Below, piece after piece: positions 30,305 to 44,705 of a stretch of 64,000 nt of DNA (the first letter of the stretch is position 1; every line of letters begins with the position of its first letter). Location: contig JAMOSB010000033.1 in assembly GCA_027068485.1 (NCBI GenBank), positions 1-64,000 on the forward strand, in the 5' to 3' direction. This DNA comes from Sulfurovum sp. Its GTDB lineage: Bacteria; Campylobacterota; Campylobacteria; Campylobacterales; Sulfurovaceae. The position numbers and the translations under genes were made by a program. The notes beneath the pieces are model-generated. The model saw only the letters and a program-made list of their open reading frames with translations. It was not told the DNA's origin and did not search any database.

Positions 30305-31509
30305 TGTTAGTAGTACATAAGTACGGTGGTACCAGTGTCGGTAATCTCGATCGTATCGAAAATGTAGCAAACCGTGTCGCCAAAGCAAAAAAGGCGGGGA
30401 GTGATGTCGTGGTGGTGGTCTCTGCAATGAGTGGAGAGACCAATAAGCTAGTAGGCTACGCCGAACACTTCACCTCGACCCCTGCCAAAAAAGAGATGGA
30501 TATGTTGCTCAGCTCAGGAGAGCGTGTCACCGCGGCACTCCTCTCTATCGCATTGCAGTCCCAAGGGGTCGATGCGGTCGCGATGAGTGGACGACAAGCG
30601 GGTATCGTTACGGACAATCGTCACACCTATGCACGGATTGAGTCGATTGACCCCACCGCGATGCAGGAGGCGATCAACGCAGGCAAAGTCGTCATTGTAG
30701 CGGGCTTCCAAGGGATCAACAAAGACGGCTCGGTAACGACGCTTGGACGCGGGGGATCTGACCTCTCTGCGGTTGCACTTGCGGGTGCGTTGCAGGCAGA
30801 CCAGTGTGAGATCTACTCCGATGTCGATGGGATCTATACGACCGATCCACGCATCGAACCCAATGCCAAAAAGCTCGATACGATCTCCTATGATGAGATG
30901 CTAGAGCTCTCGTCACTCGGGGCGAAGGTACTACAGAACCGTTCGGTAGAGCTGGCAAAAAAGCTCAATGTCAAACTATACGCTAAGAGTAGCTTTAGCG
31001 ATAATGAAGGAACACTGATTATAAAGGAGAGTAATAGCATGGAAGAGGTATTAGTAAGTGGCGTAGTGCTAGATAGAAACCAAGCAAGAGTGACCCTTAG
31101 AGGGGTCTCTGATAGACCAGGTATTGCGGCGGAGATCTTTACGAAGCTCGCCGATGCCAATATCAATGTCGATATGATTATCCAAAATGTAGGAACAGAT
31201 GGAGCGACCAATCTAGGCTTCACTGTACCACAGAGTGAGCATCTCAATGCCCGTAAGATTATGGAGGGGTTTGACCATGATATCGAGGGTATGGATTTTG
31301 ATGAGCATGTCTGTAAGGTCTCGGTTGTGGGTGTTGGGATGAAGTCACACTCAGGGGTGGCAGCGACAGCCTTTACGACTTTGGCAAAGAGCAATATCAA
31401 TATCGAGATGATCTCGACTTCAGAGATCAAGGTCTCTATGGTGATCAATGATAAGTATGGTGAACTCGCAATCCGTGCCTTGCACGAGGCGTATGGGTTA
31501 GATCAGTAG
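30304..31509 (+). CDS. lysC: Aspartate kinase
   Basis: VVHKYGGTSVGNLDRI, LGRGGSDLSAVALA, two ACT domains. Confidence 0.95.
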   Translation: MLVVHKYGGTSVGNLDRIENVANRVAKAKKAGSDVVVVVSAMSGETNKLVGYAEHFTSTPAKKEMDMLLSSGERVTAALLSIALQSQGVDAVAMSGRQAGIVTDNRHTYARIESIDPTAMQEAINAGKVVIVAGFQGINKDGSVTTLGRGGSDLSAVALAGALQADQCEIYSDVDGIYTTDPRIEPNAKKLDTISYDEMLELSSLGAKVLQNRSVELAKKLNVKLYAKSSFSDNEGTLIIKESNSMEEVLVSGVVLDRNQARVTLRGVSDRPGIAAEIFTKLADANINVDMIIQNVGTDGATNLGFTVPQSEHLNARKIMEGFDHDIEGMDFDEHVCKVSVVGVGMKSHSGVAATAFTTLAKSNINIEMISTSEIKVSMVINDKYGELAIRALHEAYGLDQ

Positions 31510-31513
31510 CCCA

Positions 31514-32062
31514 ATGCAACAACTTTTAAAATGGACACTTGAGACGATACGAGAGGATGAGTCTTGCTTCTCATGGATGGAGGAGTATCGCTACGAGTGG
31601 GCACCTCTTGTCAAGGGGGCAGTCTCTCAAGTGTTAGAGGGCAAAACGGTACTGATTGTCACAGATGAGTCGCGTAAGTGGTTTGGGAAGTATATCCTCA
31701 ACACCATTAACGACCTCTCCAAAAATCGACCACTTCTCCCCTTTTATCAGCTCTCAGAACTCTTCCCCAATCTCCAAAAACTCCACCATACCCAAGAGAT
31801 AGAACTCCTAGAGGATATGCTTGATATCTCCTACCCCAATGGCTACTATATCTGGTATATTGGACGCGGAGACCACCCCTATACCAAGCTTGCCTATCGT
31901 AATGATGATAGCTTTTTGTGGATTATGGATGAGGAGGTGCAAAACAGCTTCCCCCTGCGAAGTCACGATACCCTTATCGATATCAAGCTACTTCAGCTCT
32001 ACCGACTCTTTGACAATACCCTCTCCGTAGCACTCTTTGGGGATTTAGACCTCGAATTATGA
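31514..32062 (+). CDS. hobA: DnaA-interacting initiation factor HobA
   Basis: WTLETIREDESCFSWMEEYRYEWAPLV; between lysC and holB as in other Campylobacterota. Confidence 0.85.
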   Translation: MQQLLKWTLETIREDESCFSWMEEYRYEWAPLVKGAVSQVLEGKTVLIVTDESRKWFGKYILNTINDLSKNRPLLPFYQLSELFPNLQKLHHTQEIELLEDMLDISYPNGYYIWYIGRGDHPYTKLAYRNDDSFLWIMDEEVQNSFPLRSHDTLIDIKLLQLYRLFDNTLSVALFGDLDLEL

Positions 32063-32679
32063 CACTCTCACTCATTAGCCAAGTGATTATTACGCAGGAT
32101 ATCCCTGCGACAGTGAAGCGACTGGAGTCACTGGCGACGCGGGAGCAGTTTGTCAAGATCCTCAAGGAGGAGAGCTTCTTGGTCGAGGATGTGAAACTCG
32201 CTATTGAGAAAGCCTATCTTGCCAGCCAAGAGCAGACCATCCTCCTACTCGGTGCCAAACTCTTCTCTGAGGTGGTACAAAATCGCCTACTCAAAGTGAT
32301 CGAAGAGCCACCCAAAAACAAACGCTTTATCCTCCTTACCCCCTCCAAAGCGACTATTTTACCTACGATTCGGTCACGGTTGCCTATCACAGTAGTGGAT
32401 GATATGGTGGCAGATGAGGTGTTGGGATTAGAGCTAAGTACCCTCTCACTTGAGACACTCTACGCCTTTGTCCAGACCCATAAGCGTACCGATAGTACGA
32501 TGATGAAACGGATAGTAGAGCAGATTGTTAAGTCGGCACTCTATAGTCAGAAGTACCACCTCTCAGCTCAAACCCTCCAGCTCTGTAGTGATAGCTTTGA
32601 GGCACTCGACCGAGGCTCTCCCCCACAGTTTGTCCTCACGGCTCTCCTACTCAAACTACTTACACAACAGAAACGATAA
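32059..32679 (+). CDS. holB: DNA polymerase III delta' subunit
   Basis: AKLFSEVVQNRLLKVIEEPPKNKRFILLTPSKATILPTIRSR. Confidence 0.85.
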   Translation: MTLSLISQVIITQDIPATVKRLESLATREQFVKILKEESFLVEDVKLAIEKAYLASQEQTILLLGAKLFSEVVQNRLLKVIEEPPKNKRFILLTPSKATILPTIRSRLPITVVDDMVADEVLGLELSTLSLETLYAFVQTHKRTDSTMMKRIVEQIVKSALYSQKYHLSAQTLQLCSDSFEALDRGSPPQFVLTALLLKLLTQQKR

Positions 32680-32688
32680 GGTATACCT

Positions 32689-33828
32689 ATGGATCTCTAT
32701 CAACTTAGTGGTATCTCAGATGCCCACGCGACCCTCAAAGCCCTTGGAGTAGAGTCGGGTGGGGTGGCTATTATGGCAAAAAAGATGCGACACTATTACA
32801 TCGCTATCAAAGAGCTCAAAACCCCCGCAGTGATTATCCTCAAGCAAGATGCCCTGAGTATCGGTGCAGAGTTGGCGGTACCTAGTGGGGTGATTCTCTC
32901 CCAGAAGCCCACCTATGATTGTCTACTGATTGCCAACCAAAAGCAGATGGAGATTCTCGCCCAAAAGGAGCTCTCACAACCCTTTGGACTCAAAGCTGTT
33001 GCCGTGGAGCTTAAGCGGTTGCTTAGGAGTGAAACTTACCCCATTCAGATTATGGGGGTGATCAATGCCAATGAGGATAGCTTTTTTGAGGGGAGTCGCT
33101 TTGAGGCAGATGGTGCGATGGAGAGGATAGAGCAGATGATAGCCCAAGGGGCGACCCTCATCGATATCGGGGCGGTCTCTTCGCGTCCCAATGCCCCTCT
33201 GGTGACTCCGATAGAGGAGCTATCGCGTATCCAACCCCTCTGTGATGCCATCGCCTCATCTCGACTCTATGAACAAGCTACTTTCTCAATCGATAGTTAC
33301 ACTCCTGAGGTGGTTGCTTATGCGTTGGAGTCTGGCTTTAGCCTGATCAATGATATCACAGGAGCCAGTGATGAGAGGCTCATCGCCTTGGCGGTGAAGC
33401 ATGGTGCCAAGCTCTGTATCATGCATATGCAAGGCACCCCCCAGACGATGCAACACAATCCACACTATGAGGATGTGATGGTTGAGGTGAGTAATTTCTT
33501 TGCGGAGCGTATCGCCAAGTGTGAAGCGATGGGACTAAGGCGAGAGGATATTATCCTGGATGTGGGGATAGGGTTTGGTAAGAGCCTTGCCCATAACCTC
33601 ACCCTCATCAAACATATGAGACACTTTACCCACTTTGGGTGTGAACTCTTGGTCGGAGCAAGCCGTAAATCGATGATAGATAGGATCATTCCCACCCCCG
33701 TAGCGGAGCGACTCGCAGGCACCTTGGCGATCCATCTCAAAGCGGTAGAGCAGGGGGCAACTATCGTACGGTGTCACGATGTAGCAGAGCATCAGCAGGC
33801 GTTGGCTGTGGCTGAGGCGTTGAAGTAG
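32689..33828 (+). CDS. folP: Dihydropteroate synthase
   Basis: IMGVINANEDSFFEGSRF, LIDIGAVSSRPNA, ILDVGIGFGKSLAHN. Confidence 0.93.
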   Translation: MDLYQLSGISDAHATLKALGVESGGVAIMAKKMRHYYIAIKELKTPAVIILKQDALSIGAELAVPSGVILSQKPTYDCLLIANQKQMEILAQKELSQPFGLKAVAVELKRLLRSETYPIQIMGVINANEDSFFEGSRFEADGAMERIEQMIAQGATLIDIGAVSSRPNAPLVTPIEELSRIQPLCDAIASSRLYEQATFSIDSYTPEVVAYALESGFSLINDITGASDERLIALAVKHGAKLCIMHMQGTPQTMQHNPHYEDVMVEVSNFFAERIAKCEAMGLRREDIILDVGIGFGKSLAHNLTLIKHMRHFTHFGCELLVGASRKSMIDRIIPTPVAERLAGTLAIHLKAVEQGATIVRCHDVAEHQQALAVAEALK

Positions 33829-33839
33829 AAAGAGAGTAG

Positions 33840-35792
<1,953 letters not shown>

Positions 35793-35862
35793 AGGCATTG
35801 TAATTTATTGAGAATAATGTTATCATAACGCAAAAATAATAAATTGTGTTATAGGACTCTTT

Positions 35863-36443
35863 GTGAAAAAAAATACTCTATTCAAAGTGCCATTTCACTT
35901 TTCACATATTAGATATGCTATTGATAAAAACTATGAGTATCTTTTGAAATATAGAGAGGTAGACTCTAAGGGTAGATATCTCTTTTGGGATGAGTTTAAA
36001 TATAGAGTATCGCAAGAGGATGATGCACAAATCGCTTGGTGGGAAACAAAGTGGAATAGCGTCTCAAAGATGAAGTCTATCGATTACCTAGATAAGGAGA
36101 AAACCCCTTTTTCCTTCTGTATGCCTGATCCACTCCATGCCAAACTACATAAAATCTCTACCCTCTCCTCACAAGGTATCGTTCCGCATAACTCCATTAA
36201 AAGAAACTACTTAATCTCTTCGTTGTTGATGGAAGAGGCGATTAGTCGTTCGCAATTAGAAGGAGCATCTACTACTTTGAGTATGTCTCTATCAGTAAGC
36301 TACTAAAGTATGCTCCCACTCAATATGGTAAATCTTTTTTGTATCGTGAAAATGATGATAATGATTTAACCTATTTTATTTTTTATCAAGTCGATATTAT
36401 TATTAGAGTGATTGATAAACTCTTGAAGTATCTACAGGTATAA
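35863..36443 (+). pseudogene. Fic-family protein, internally deleted and frameshifted
   Basis: N-part 35863..36306 ends ...EEAISRSQLEGASTT. A second frame, 36273..36443, encodes YFEYVSISKLLKYAPTQYGKSFLYRENDDNDLTYFIFYQVDIIIRVIDKLLKYLQV*, the Fic C-terminal part; the HPFxxGNGR core is missing. Confidence 0.8.
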
Positions 36444-36544
36444 GCGAGGTTTTAAAGCGTAGTTAAGTGTATGGTTTTGAATTTTAAGGATCTACTACGA
36501 TGGGTAGTGGAGTAAAAAATAGTTAATAGTATAAAGGAGATAGA

Positions 36545-37258
36545 ATGAGATTAGACAAGTACCTTGTAGAAGAGGGTTATTTTGAGAGTCGGACGCGGTC
36601 GCATGAGGCGATTACGGCGGGGCGTGTGCAGGTCAATGGAAAGCGAGCCAAAGCGTCGATGAAGATCGATGAGAATACACAAGTCGAAGTGGAAGATGCG
36701 AAGTTTTATGTAAGTCGTGCGGGGCGTAAGCTAGAGGGGTTTTTGGATGCCTATCCGCTCAGTTTTGAGGGGAAGCGGGCATTGGATATCGGCTCTAGTA
36801 CGGGGGGATTTGCTCAGATGGTCTTGGAGCGAGGGGTGGCATCACTGGTCTGTGTCGATGTGGGGCGTGATCAGCTTCATATCTCGTTGCGTCCTGAGAG
36901 ACGACTTAGCCTCTATGAGGAGCAAGATATCCGTGACTTTAGCAGTGAGGAGCCGTTTGAGCTGATTACTTGTGATGTTTCGTTTATCTCGATGATGCAG
37001 ATCACCGAGTCGATTGATCGATTGATAGCAGTGGGGGGGGATATGGTGATCCTCTACAAGCCACAGTTTGAGGTGGGCAAAGATGTCAAGCGAGACTCCA
37101 AGGGGGTGGTACAAGACCTCGATGCGATCGCTAGACGCAAAGAGGCGTTTGAGGCGGAGGCTCAGAGACTCGGATGGGTAGAGCAGACCCAAGCACGCTC
37201 TACGGTGACAGGCAAAGAGGGCAACCAAGAGTACCTCTACCACTTTACCAAATCCTAA
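36545..37258 (+). CDS. tlyA: S4-domain rRNA methyltransferase TlyA
   Basis: MRLDKYLVEEGYFESRTRSHEAITAGRVQVNG; RALDIGSSTGGFAQM. Confidence 0.9.
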   Translation: MRLDKYLVEEGYFESRTRSHEAITAGRVQVNGKRAKASMKIDENTQVEVEDAKFYVSRAGRKLEGFLDAYPLSFEGKRALDIGSSTGGFAQMVLERGVASLVCVDVGRDQLHISLRPERRLSLYEEQDIRDFSSEEPFELITCDVSFISMMQITESIDRLIAVGGDMVILYKPQFEVGKDVKRDSKGVVQDLDAIARRKEAFEAEAQRLGWVEQTQARSTVTGKEGNQEYLYHFTKS

Positions 37259-37267
37259 GGGGCTCCC

Positions 37268-38095
37268 GTGCGTTATACCAATACCATACGGGCTATTGCG
37301 ATAGGCTCATTTGATGGGGTACATATCGCCCATCAACGCCTTATTGCTCAGGTCGATGCGGTGGTGATTATCGAGCGAAATAGTGGGGAGTTGACCGCAG
37401 GGTATCGCCGTGCCAACCATGTCACCAAACCGTGCTACTTCTACCACCTTGATCGGGTGAAGGGGGTGACACCTCAGGCGTTTGTCTCACGCTTGATGGT
37501 AGATTTCCCTCAGCTTGAGCGGATTGTGGTGGGGTATGACTTTGCGTTTGGTCGAGCCAAGTCAGCCGATGTGCGAGAGCTTGATAGGATCTTTGAGGGG
37601 GAGGTAGTCGTCATTGAGGAGGTGCGGGTAGAGGGGATCTCCGTACACTCTCGTACGATCAAAGAGGCACTACGCACAGGAGCGATAGCCAAAGCCAACC
37701 AACTACTCGGCAGAGCCTACGCTATTGATGGAGCGGTGATTACTGGGCAGGGGATTGGGGCGAAGTCACTACTCCCTACGCTCAATCTCTCTCCCTCAGG
37801 CTATCTGCTACCCCTCTCAGGAGTCTATGCCACCCGCACGAAGGTTGCAGGGGTCTGGTATGACTCGGTGAGCTTCTTGGGGCATCGGGTCACGACAGAT
37901 GGGACATATGCTGTGGAGAGTCATATCTTGGGGGTGGAGTTGGGAGTCGTTTTAGGGCAGGTGGTGATTGCCTTTGTCGCCTACTTACGAGCTAATCAGA
38001 AGTTTGAGAGCCTCGAAGCCCTCAAAACACAGATCGTGACCGATTGTGCTACGGCAACGCTTAGGCTACAGGAGAGAAGTACGCCACACCAATGA
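37268..38095 (+). CDS. ribF: Riboflavin kinase / FAD synthetase
   Basis: AIAIGSFDGVHIAHQRLI, VVGYDFAFGRAKSADV; GTG start. Confidence 0.88.
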   Translation: MRYTNTIRAIAIGSFDGVHIAHQRLIAQVDAVVIIERNSGELTAGYRRANHVTKPCYFYHLDRVKGVTPQAFVSRLMVDFPQLERIVVGYDFAFGRAKSADVRELDRIFEGEVVVIEEVRVEGISVHSRTIKEALRTGAIAKANQLLGRAYAIDGAVITGQGIGAKSLLPTLNLSPSGYLLPLSGVYATRTKVAGVWYDSVSFLGHRVTTDGTYAVESHILGVELGVVLGQVVIAFVAYLRANQKFESLEALKTQIVTDCATATLRLQERSTPHQ

Positions 38096-38321
38096 GTGTG
38101 ATGACCAAGATGAGCCAAAAGGTAGGGATAAGTCGATACTTGAGCTGTACGGTGTGAAGCTCCATAAAGTAGTCGATGACCAGTTGCCCCTTGAGGAAGG
38201 TGGTGAAGAGTAGCACCACGACAAAGAGGCTATTGATCGCGTGAAAGTAGCCTAGTAGGAAGGCAAAGAGGGTCAAGGCTACGAGTGTAATCCATATCCA
38301 TTCTAATCGTTTTTTCATCAT
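38061..38321 (-). CDS. norF: Small membrane protein of the NO reductase cluster (NorF / COX4-like)
   Basis: 86 aa, three TM segments; adjacent to norE. Confidence 0.6.
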   Translation of the reverse strand: MMKKRLEWIWITLVALTLFAFLLGYFHAINSLFVVVLLFTTFLKGQLVIDYFMELHTVQLKYRLIPTFWLILVITLIGVAYFSPVA

Positions 38322-38326
38322 AGCTC

Positions 38327-38917
38327 CTAGCGAATAATATAGATAAGTGGGAAGAGGACAATCCAGAGAAGATCGACCATATGCCAGTAGGAGGCACCTG
38401 TCTCTAGCCCACTACACGCTGTGGCAGTGTAGGCTTGGCTCTTGGTTCTCTGATAGAGGTTGAAGAGGATAACGGAGCCTAGCAGTACATGCATAAAGTG
38501 AAACACCGTCAAGAAGAGATAGAACATAAAAAAGGTGTTGGTACTGAGGCTAATCCCCATGCCAAAGATGGCACTAAACTCAGTGAGCTTAAGTACCAAG
38601 AAGACCCCTCCAAACCCCAAGGCTCCAAGAAGCCAACGCGACGCACGCAAACTCGCTTGGGCGTGTGTGGAGGCTTGGCTCTGCTTGATACTCTGTACCG
38701 CTTTGACCACAAAGAAGCTACTGGTGATGAGGATGAGGGTATTGACAAAGCCAATGGTCTGGTTGATGACCAGTTGAGAGGCGTTGAAGAGGGCTACATC
38801 AAGTCGCCGTGAGAAGGCATACCCCAAAAAGAGCAACGCAAAAGTAATCAACTCCACATAGATGATAATCCAAATCGCAAAATCCCCTGGAGGGTGTCCT
38901 ATCTTCTTGCTAGGCAT
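38327..38917 (-). CDS. norE: Cytochrome c oxidase subunit III-like protein NorE
   Basis: PPGDFAIWIIIYVELITFALLFLGYAFSRR; HFMHVLLGSVIL; WHMVDLLWIVLFPLIYIIR. Confidence 0.8.
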   Translation of the reverse strand: MPSKKIGHPPGDFAIWIIIYVELITFALLFLGYAFSRRLDVALFNASQLVINQTIGFVNTLILITSSFFVVKAVQSIKQSQASTHAQASLRASRWLLGALGFGGVFLVLKLTEFSAIFGMGISLSTNTFFMFYLFLTVFHFMHVLLGSVILFNLYQRTKSQAYTATACSGLETGASYWHMVDLLWIVLFPLIYIIR

Positions 38918-39701
38918 GGGAGTGCTTTGGGAAGTGAAGTAGGATCAGTTTCTCAAGGACAGCTAACAGCTCCTCCTCATCACTCAGGGATGCGACGATA
39001 GAGTGCATACACGCCTCATAGGGATCGAAGCCTTTGACGATGAGCTTACCTGCATAGATAAGTAGGCGTGTAGAGACTGCCTCTTGGATATCAGTATCAT
39101 CAAGCTGTCGTATCTCCCCTGCAATAGCGATGAGCTTGGTGGCAATCTCTAAGTCTACGCCACTCTCTTTGATCAAAATCTCTTGCTCAATAGGGGCTTT
39201 GGGGTAGTCGAAGCTTAGCGCGATAAAGCGTTGTTTGGTACTTGGCTTCATCCCTTTGAGGATATTTTGGTAGCCAGGGTTGTAGGAGACAACGAGCATA
39301 AAGTCAGGATGTGCCTCGATCACCTCCCCAGTTCTATCGATAGGGAGGACACGGCGATAGTCTGCGAGTGAGTGGAGGACGACGGTGGTATCCTTGCGTG
39401 CTTCGATAATCTCATCAAGGTAGCAGATACCGCCGTGGCGTACTGCTTTGGTGAGGGGACCATCTTGCCAGTAGGTACCGTTTTCGTCGATGAGGTGTCG
39501 TCCGACCAAGTCCGCAGCACTGAGGTCATCGTGACAGACCACGGTATAGACGGGGCGGTTGAGTCGTTCTCCCATATGTTCGATAAAGCGAGTCTTTCCA
39601 CACCCTGTAGGTCCTTTGATCAAGATAGGGAGGTTCATCGAGGCGGAGGCTTCAAAAAGCTCTACCTCATTGCCTTGTGCTAAGTAGTAGTGTTGTGACA
39701 T
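38910..39701 (-). CDS. norQ: NO reductase activation AAA+ ATPase NorQ
   Basis: ILIKGPTGCGKTRFIEHM; ICYLDEIIEARKDTTVVLHSLADYRR. Confidence 0.88.
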   Translation of the reverse strand: MSQHYYLAQGNEVELFEASASMNLPILIKGPTGCGKTRFIEHMGERLNRPVYTVVCHDDLSAADLVGRHLIDENGTYWQDGPLTKAVRHGGICYLDEIIEARKDTTVVLHSLADYRRVLPIDRTGEVIEAHPDFMLVVSYNPGYQNILKGMKPSTKQRFIALSFDYPKAPIEQEILIKESGVDLEIATKLIAIAGEIRQLDDTDIQEAVSTRLLIYAGKLIVKGFDPYEACMHSIVASLSDEEELLAVLEKLILLHFPKHSHA

Positions 39702-39713
39702 GGTTTCTCCTTG

Positions 39714-42882
<3,169 letters not shown>

Positions 42883-43329
42883 TTACCCTTCGATTGTTGG
42901 TGGCCAGTCATTGGCATTGACTTTTGATGTCCAAATAAGGAAATCAGACAAGTTATCGACCTCTTCATCACTTAAGTGAAATTGTGGCATTTTTCTTCGG
43001 TTTGGTACCGCGAGAGGTTGTGATGCCATCCAGCCTTTCATATAGGCTTTGAAGGCACTCTCATCCGAGCCACCGCGTCTTTGGAAGACATTCATTAATT
43101 CAGGTGCATAGTATGCTCCTTCACCTATTAGGGTATGACAACCAACACAGTCGTTCTTTTCCCAAATCTTTTTACCCATTACGACAGACTCAGTCATTTT
43201 GACCTCATTGGATCGTTGGGGTATCTGCTTTACAGTATCCAAAGTAAGGGCAAGAAATATTAAGAGGGCAAATGTACCACCACCATAATAGATATTCTTA
43301 GCCATACTTTTCGTTATACGCTCAGTCAT
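42883..43329 (-). CDS. norC: Nitric oxide reductase cytochrome c subunit
   Basis: CVGCHTLIGEGAYYAPEL; MTERITKSM start after AAGGATT SD. Confidence 0.9.
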   Translation of the reverse strand: MTERITKSMAKNIYYGGGTFALLIFLALTLDTVKQIPQRSNEVKMTESVVMGKKIWEKNDCVGCHTLIGEGAYYAPELMNVFQRRGGSDESAFKAYMKGWMASQPLAVPNRRKMPQFHLSDEEVDNLSDFLIWTSKVNANDWPPTIEG

Positions 43330-43344
43330 AGAGAATCCTTTTTC

Positions 43345-43415
43345 TAATTCTACCATTAAGATAGTCATTGAAATAGTATCAAAATTTTATTAATTCTACC
43401 TTTCAGTAGTAATTA
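43345..43415. promoter_or_regulatory. Candidate operator region between norC and the Rrf2 gene
   Basis: Direct repeat TAATTCTACC at 43345 and 43391; the second copy forms an imperfect inverted repeat TAATTCTAC-N6-GTAGTAATTA. Confidence 0.35.
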
Positions 43416-43466
43416 GTTAAAGTTTTATTATAATTTGGCGAATAAACTCCCAACAAAAGGTTTTCT

Positions 43467-43877
43467 ATGCAACTGAGCAATACTTCCCAATATGCGATAC
43501 GCACTTTGACTTATATGGCGACGCATAAGGAGGTTCAGATGAATGCCACACAGCTCTCTAGAGTGCTTGATATTCCGTATAAGTTTCTTACCAAGATTAT
43601 GACCGATCTCGTGAAGGTTGATCTTGTCGAGTCGATACGCGGTCGAGAGGGGGGCTACCTCCTCAAGAAGCAGAGTCGGGAGATTGCTCTGCGTGATATC
43701 CTCACTGTGTTTCATGATGGGATTGAGCAGGAGCAGTGTATCTTGGGGATAGGGGTCTGTAGTAGCCTCTGTAAGTGTGCTTTACATGACCAGTGGGTCG
43801 CCCCAAAACAACAGATACAGCAGATGTTTGAGCAGACGACACTCGCAGACATCGCAGGGCAAGGGTGCAAAATCTAG
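43467..43877 (+). CDS. Rrf2-family transcriptional regulator (NsrR candidate)
   Basis: LSNTSQYAIRTLTYMA; IREGGYLLKK-type wHTH; Cys cluster QCILGIGVCSSLCKC; divergent from nor genes. Confidence 0.85.
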   Translation: MQLSNTSQYAIRTLTYMATHKEVQMNATQLSRVLDIPYKFLTKIMTDLVKVDLVESIRGREGGYLLKKQSREIALRDILTVFHDGIEQEQCILGIGVCSSLCKCALHDQWVAPKQQIQQMFEQTTLADIAGQGCKI

Positions 43878-43912
43878 GAGGCTTTAGGGGAGCCTTATGG
43901 TAAAATAGCACG

Positions 43913-44620
43913 ATGAAAGATAAAGTATTTGAGAAACCTATTGTAAAACAGTTTGAGTTTGATGAGGCGGTCGCTTCGGTCTTTGATGATATGCTCTCAC
44001 GATCGGTGCCTTTTTATGATGAGGTACGCAGACTTGTGATCGCGGTGATTATCTCTCGTGAGGCAGAGGGCAAGAAGGTACTCGATCTTGGCTCCTCTAC
44101 GGCGAAGTTTTTGCTCGATCTCCATAGCAAAATGGGGGTAGCGATGCACCTCAAGGGGCTAGACAACTCCCAAGCGATGCTAGATCGTGCTAGACAGAAG
44201 TGTCACGCATTTGGTGCGGATATCACCCTAGAGCTTGCCGATATGCTCTCTTACCACTATGCAGATGAGGATATTATTGTCGCCAACTACACACTACAGT
44301 TTATCCGCCCTATGCAACGCCTAGAGCTGATCAAAAAGCTCCATCAAGGACTCAATAAGGAGGGGATTTTTATCTTCTCTGAGAAGGTGGTGTTTGAGGA
44401 TAAACAGCTTGATAAGGAGCTGATCGATATCTACTATGGTTACAAAAAAACACAAGGCTACAGTGAGTATGAGATCGCTCAGAAGCGTGAAGCACTCGAA
44501 AATGTCCTCATCCCCTTCACCATCGAGGAGAATATCCAGATGTGCAAAGAGGCGGGTTTTTCTGAGGTGACGACCCTCTTTCAGTGGGCGAATTTTGTTA
44601 CATTCTTAGCCAAGCGATAA
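43913..44620 (+). CDS. cmoA: tRNA (cmo5U34) synthase CmoA
   Basis: [57 protein letters not shown]. Confidence 0.9.
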   Translation: MKDKVFEKPIVKQFEFDEAVASVFDDMLSRSVPFYDEVRRLVIAVIISREAEGKKVLDLGSSTAKFLLDLHSKMGVAMHLKGLDNSQAMLDRARQKCHAFGADITLELADMLSYHYADEDIIVANYTLQFIRPMQRLELIKKLHQGLNKEGIFIFSEKVVFEDKQLDKELIDIYYGYKKTQGYSEYEIAQKREALENVLIPFTIEENIQMCKEAGFSEVTTLFQWANFVTFLAKR

Positions 44621-44705
44621 TCAATCCCTCTACTTTTACTTATACCCCATCGAGCTTTCATAGTTTTTCAGTTATAATTGCATAATTTATTTTTAAGGAT
44701 ATACC

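Noticed and set aside
30888-31448. 186-aa antisense ORF in lysC and similar ones (46745-47251, 49109-49597, 55060-55599, 55974-56624)
   Set aside because: All lie opposite strongly supported genes and show mirror-codon composition; no SD or domain support.
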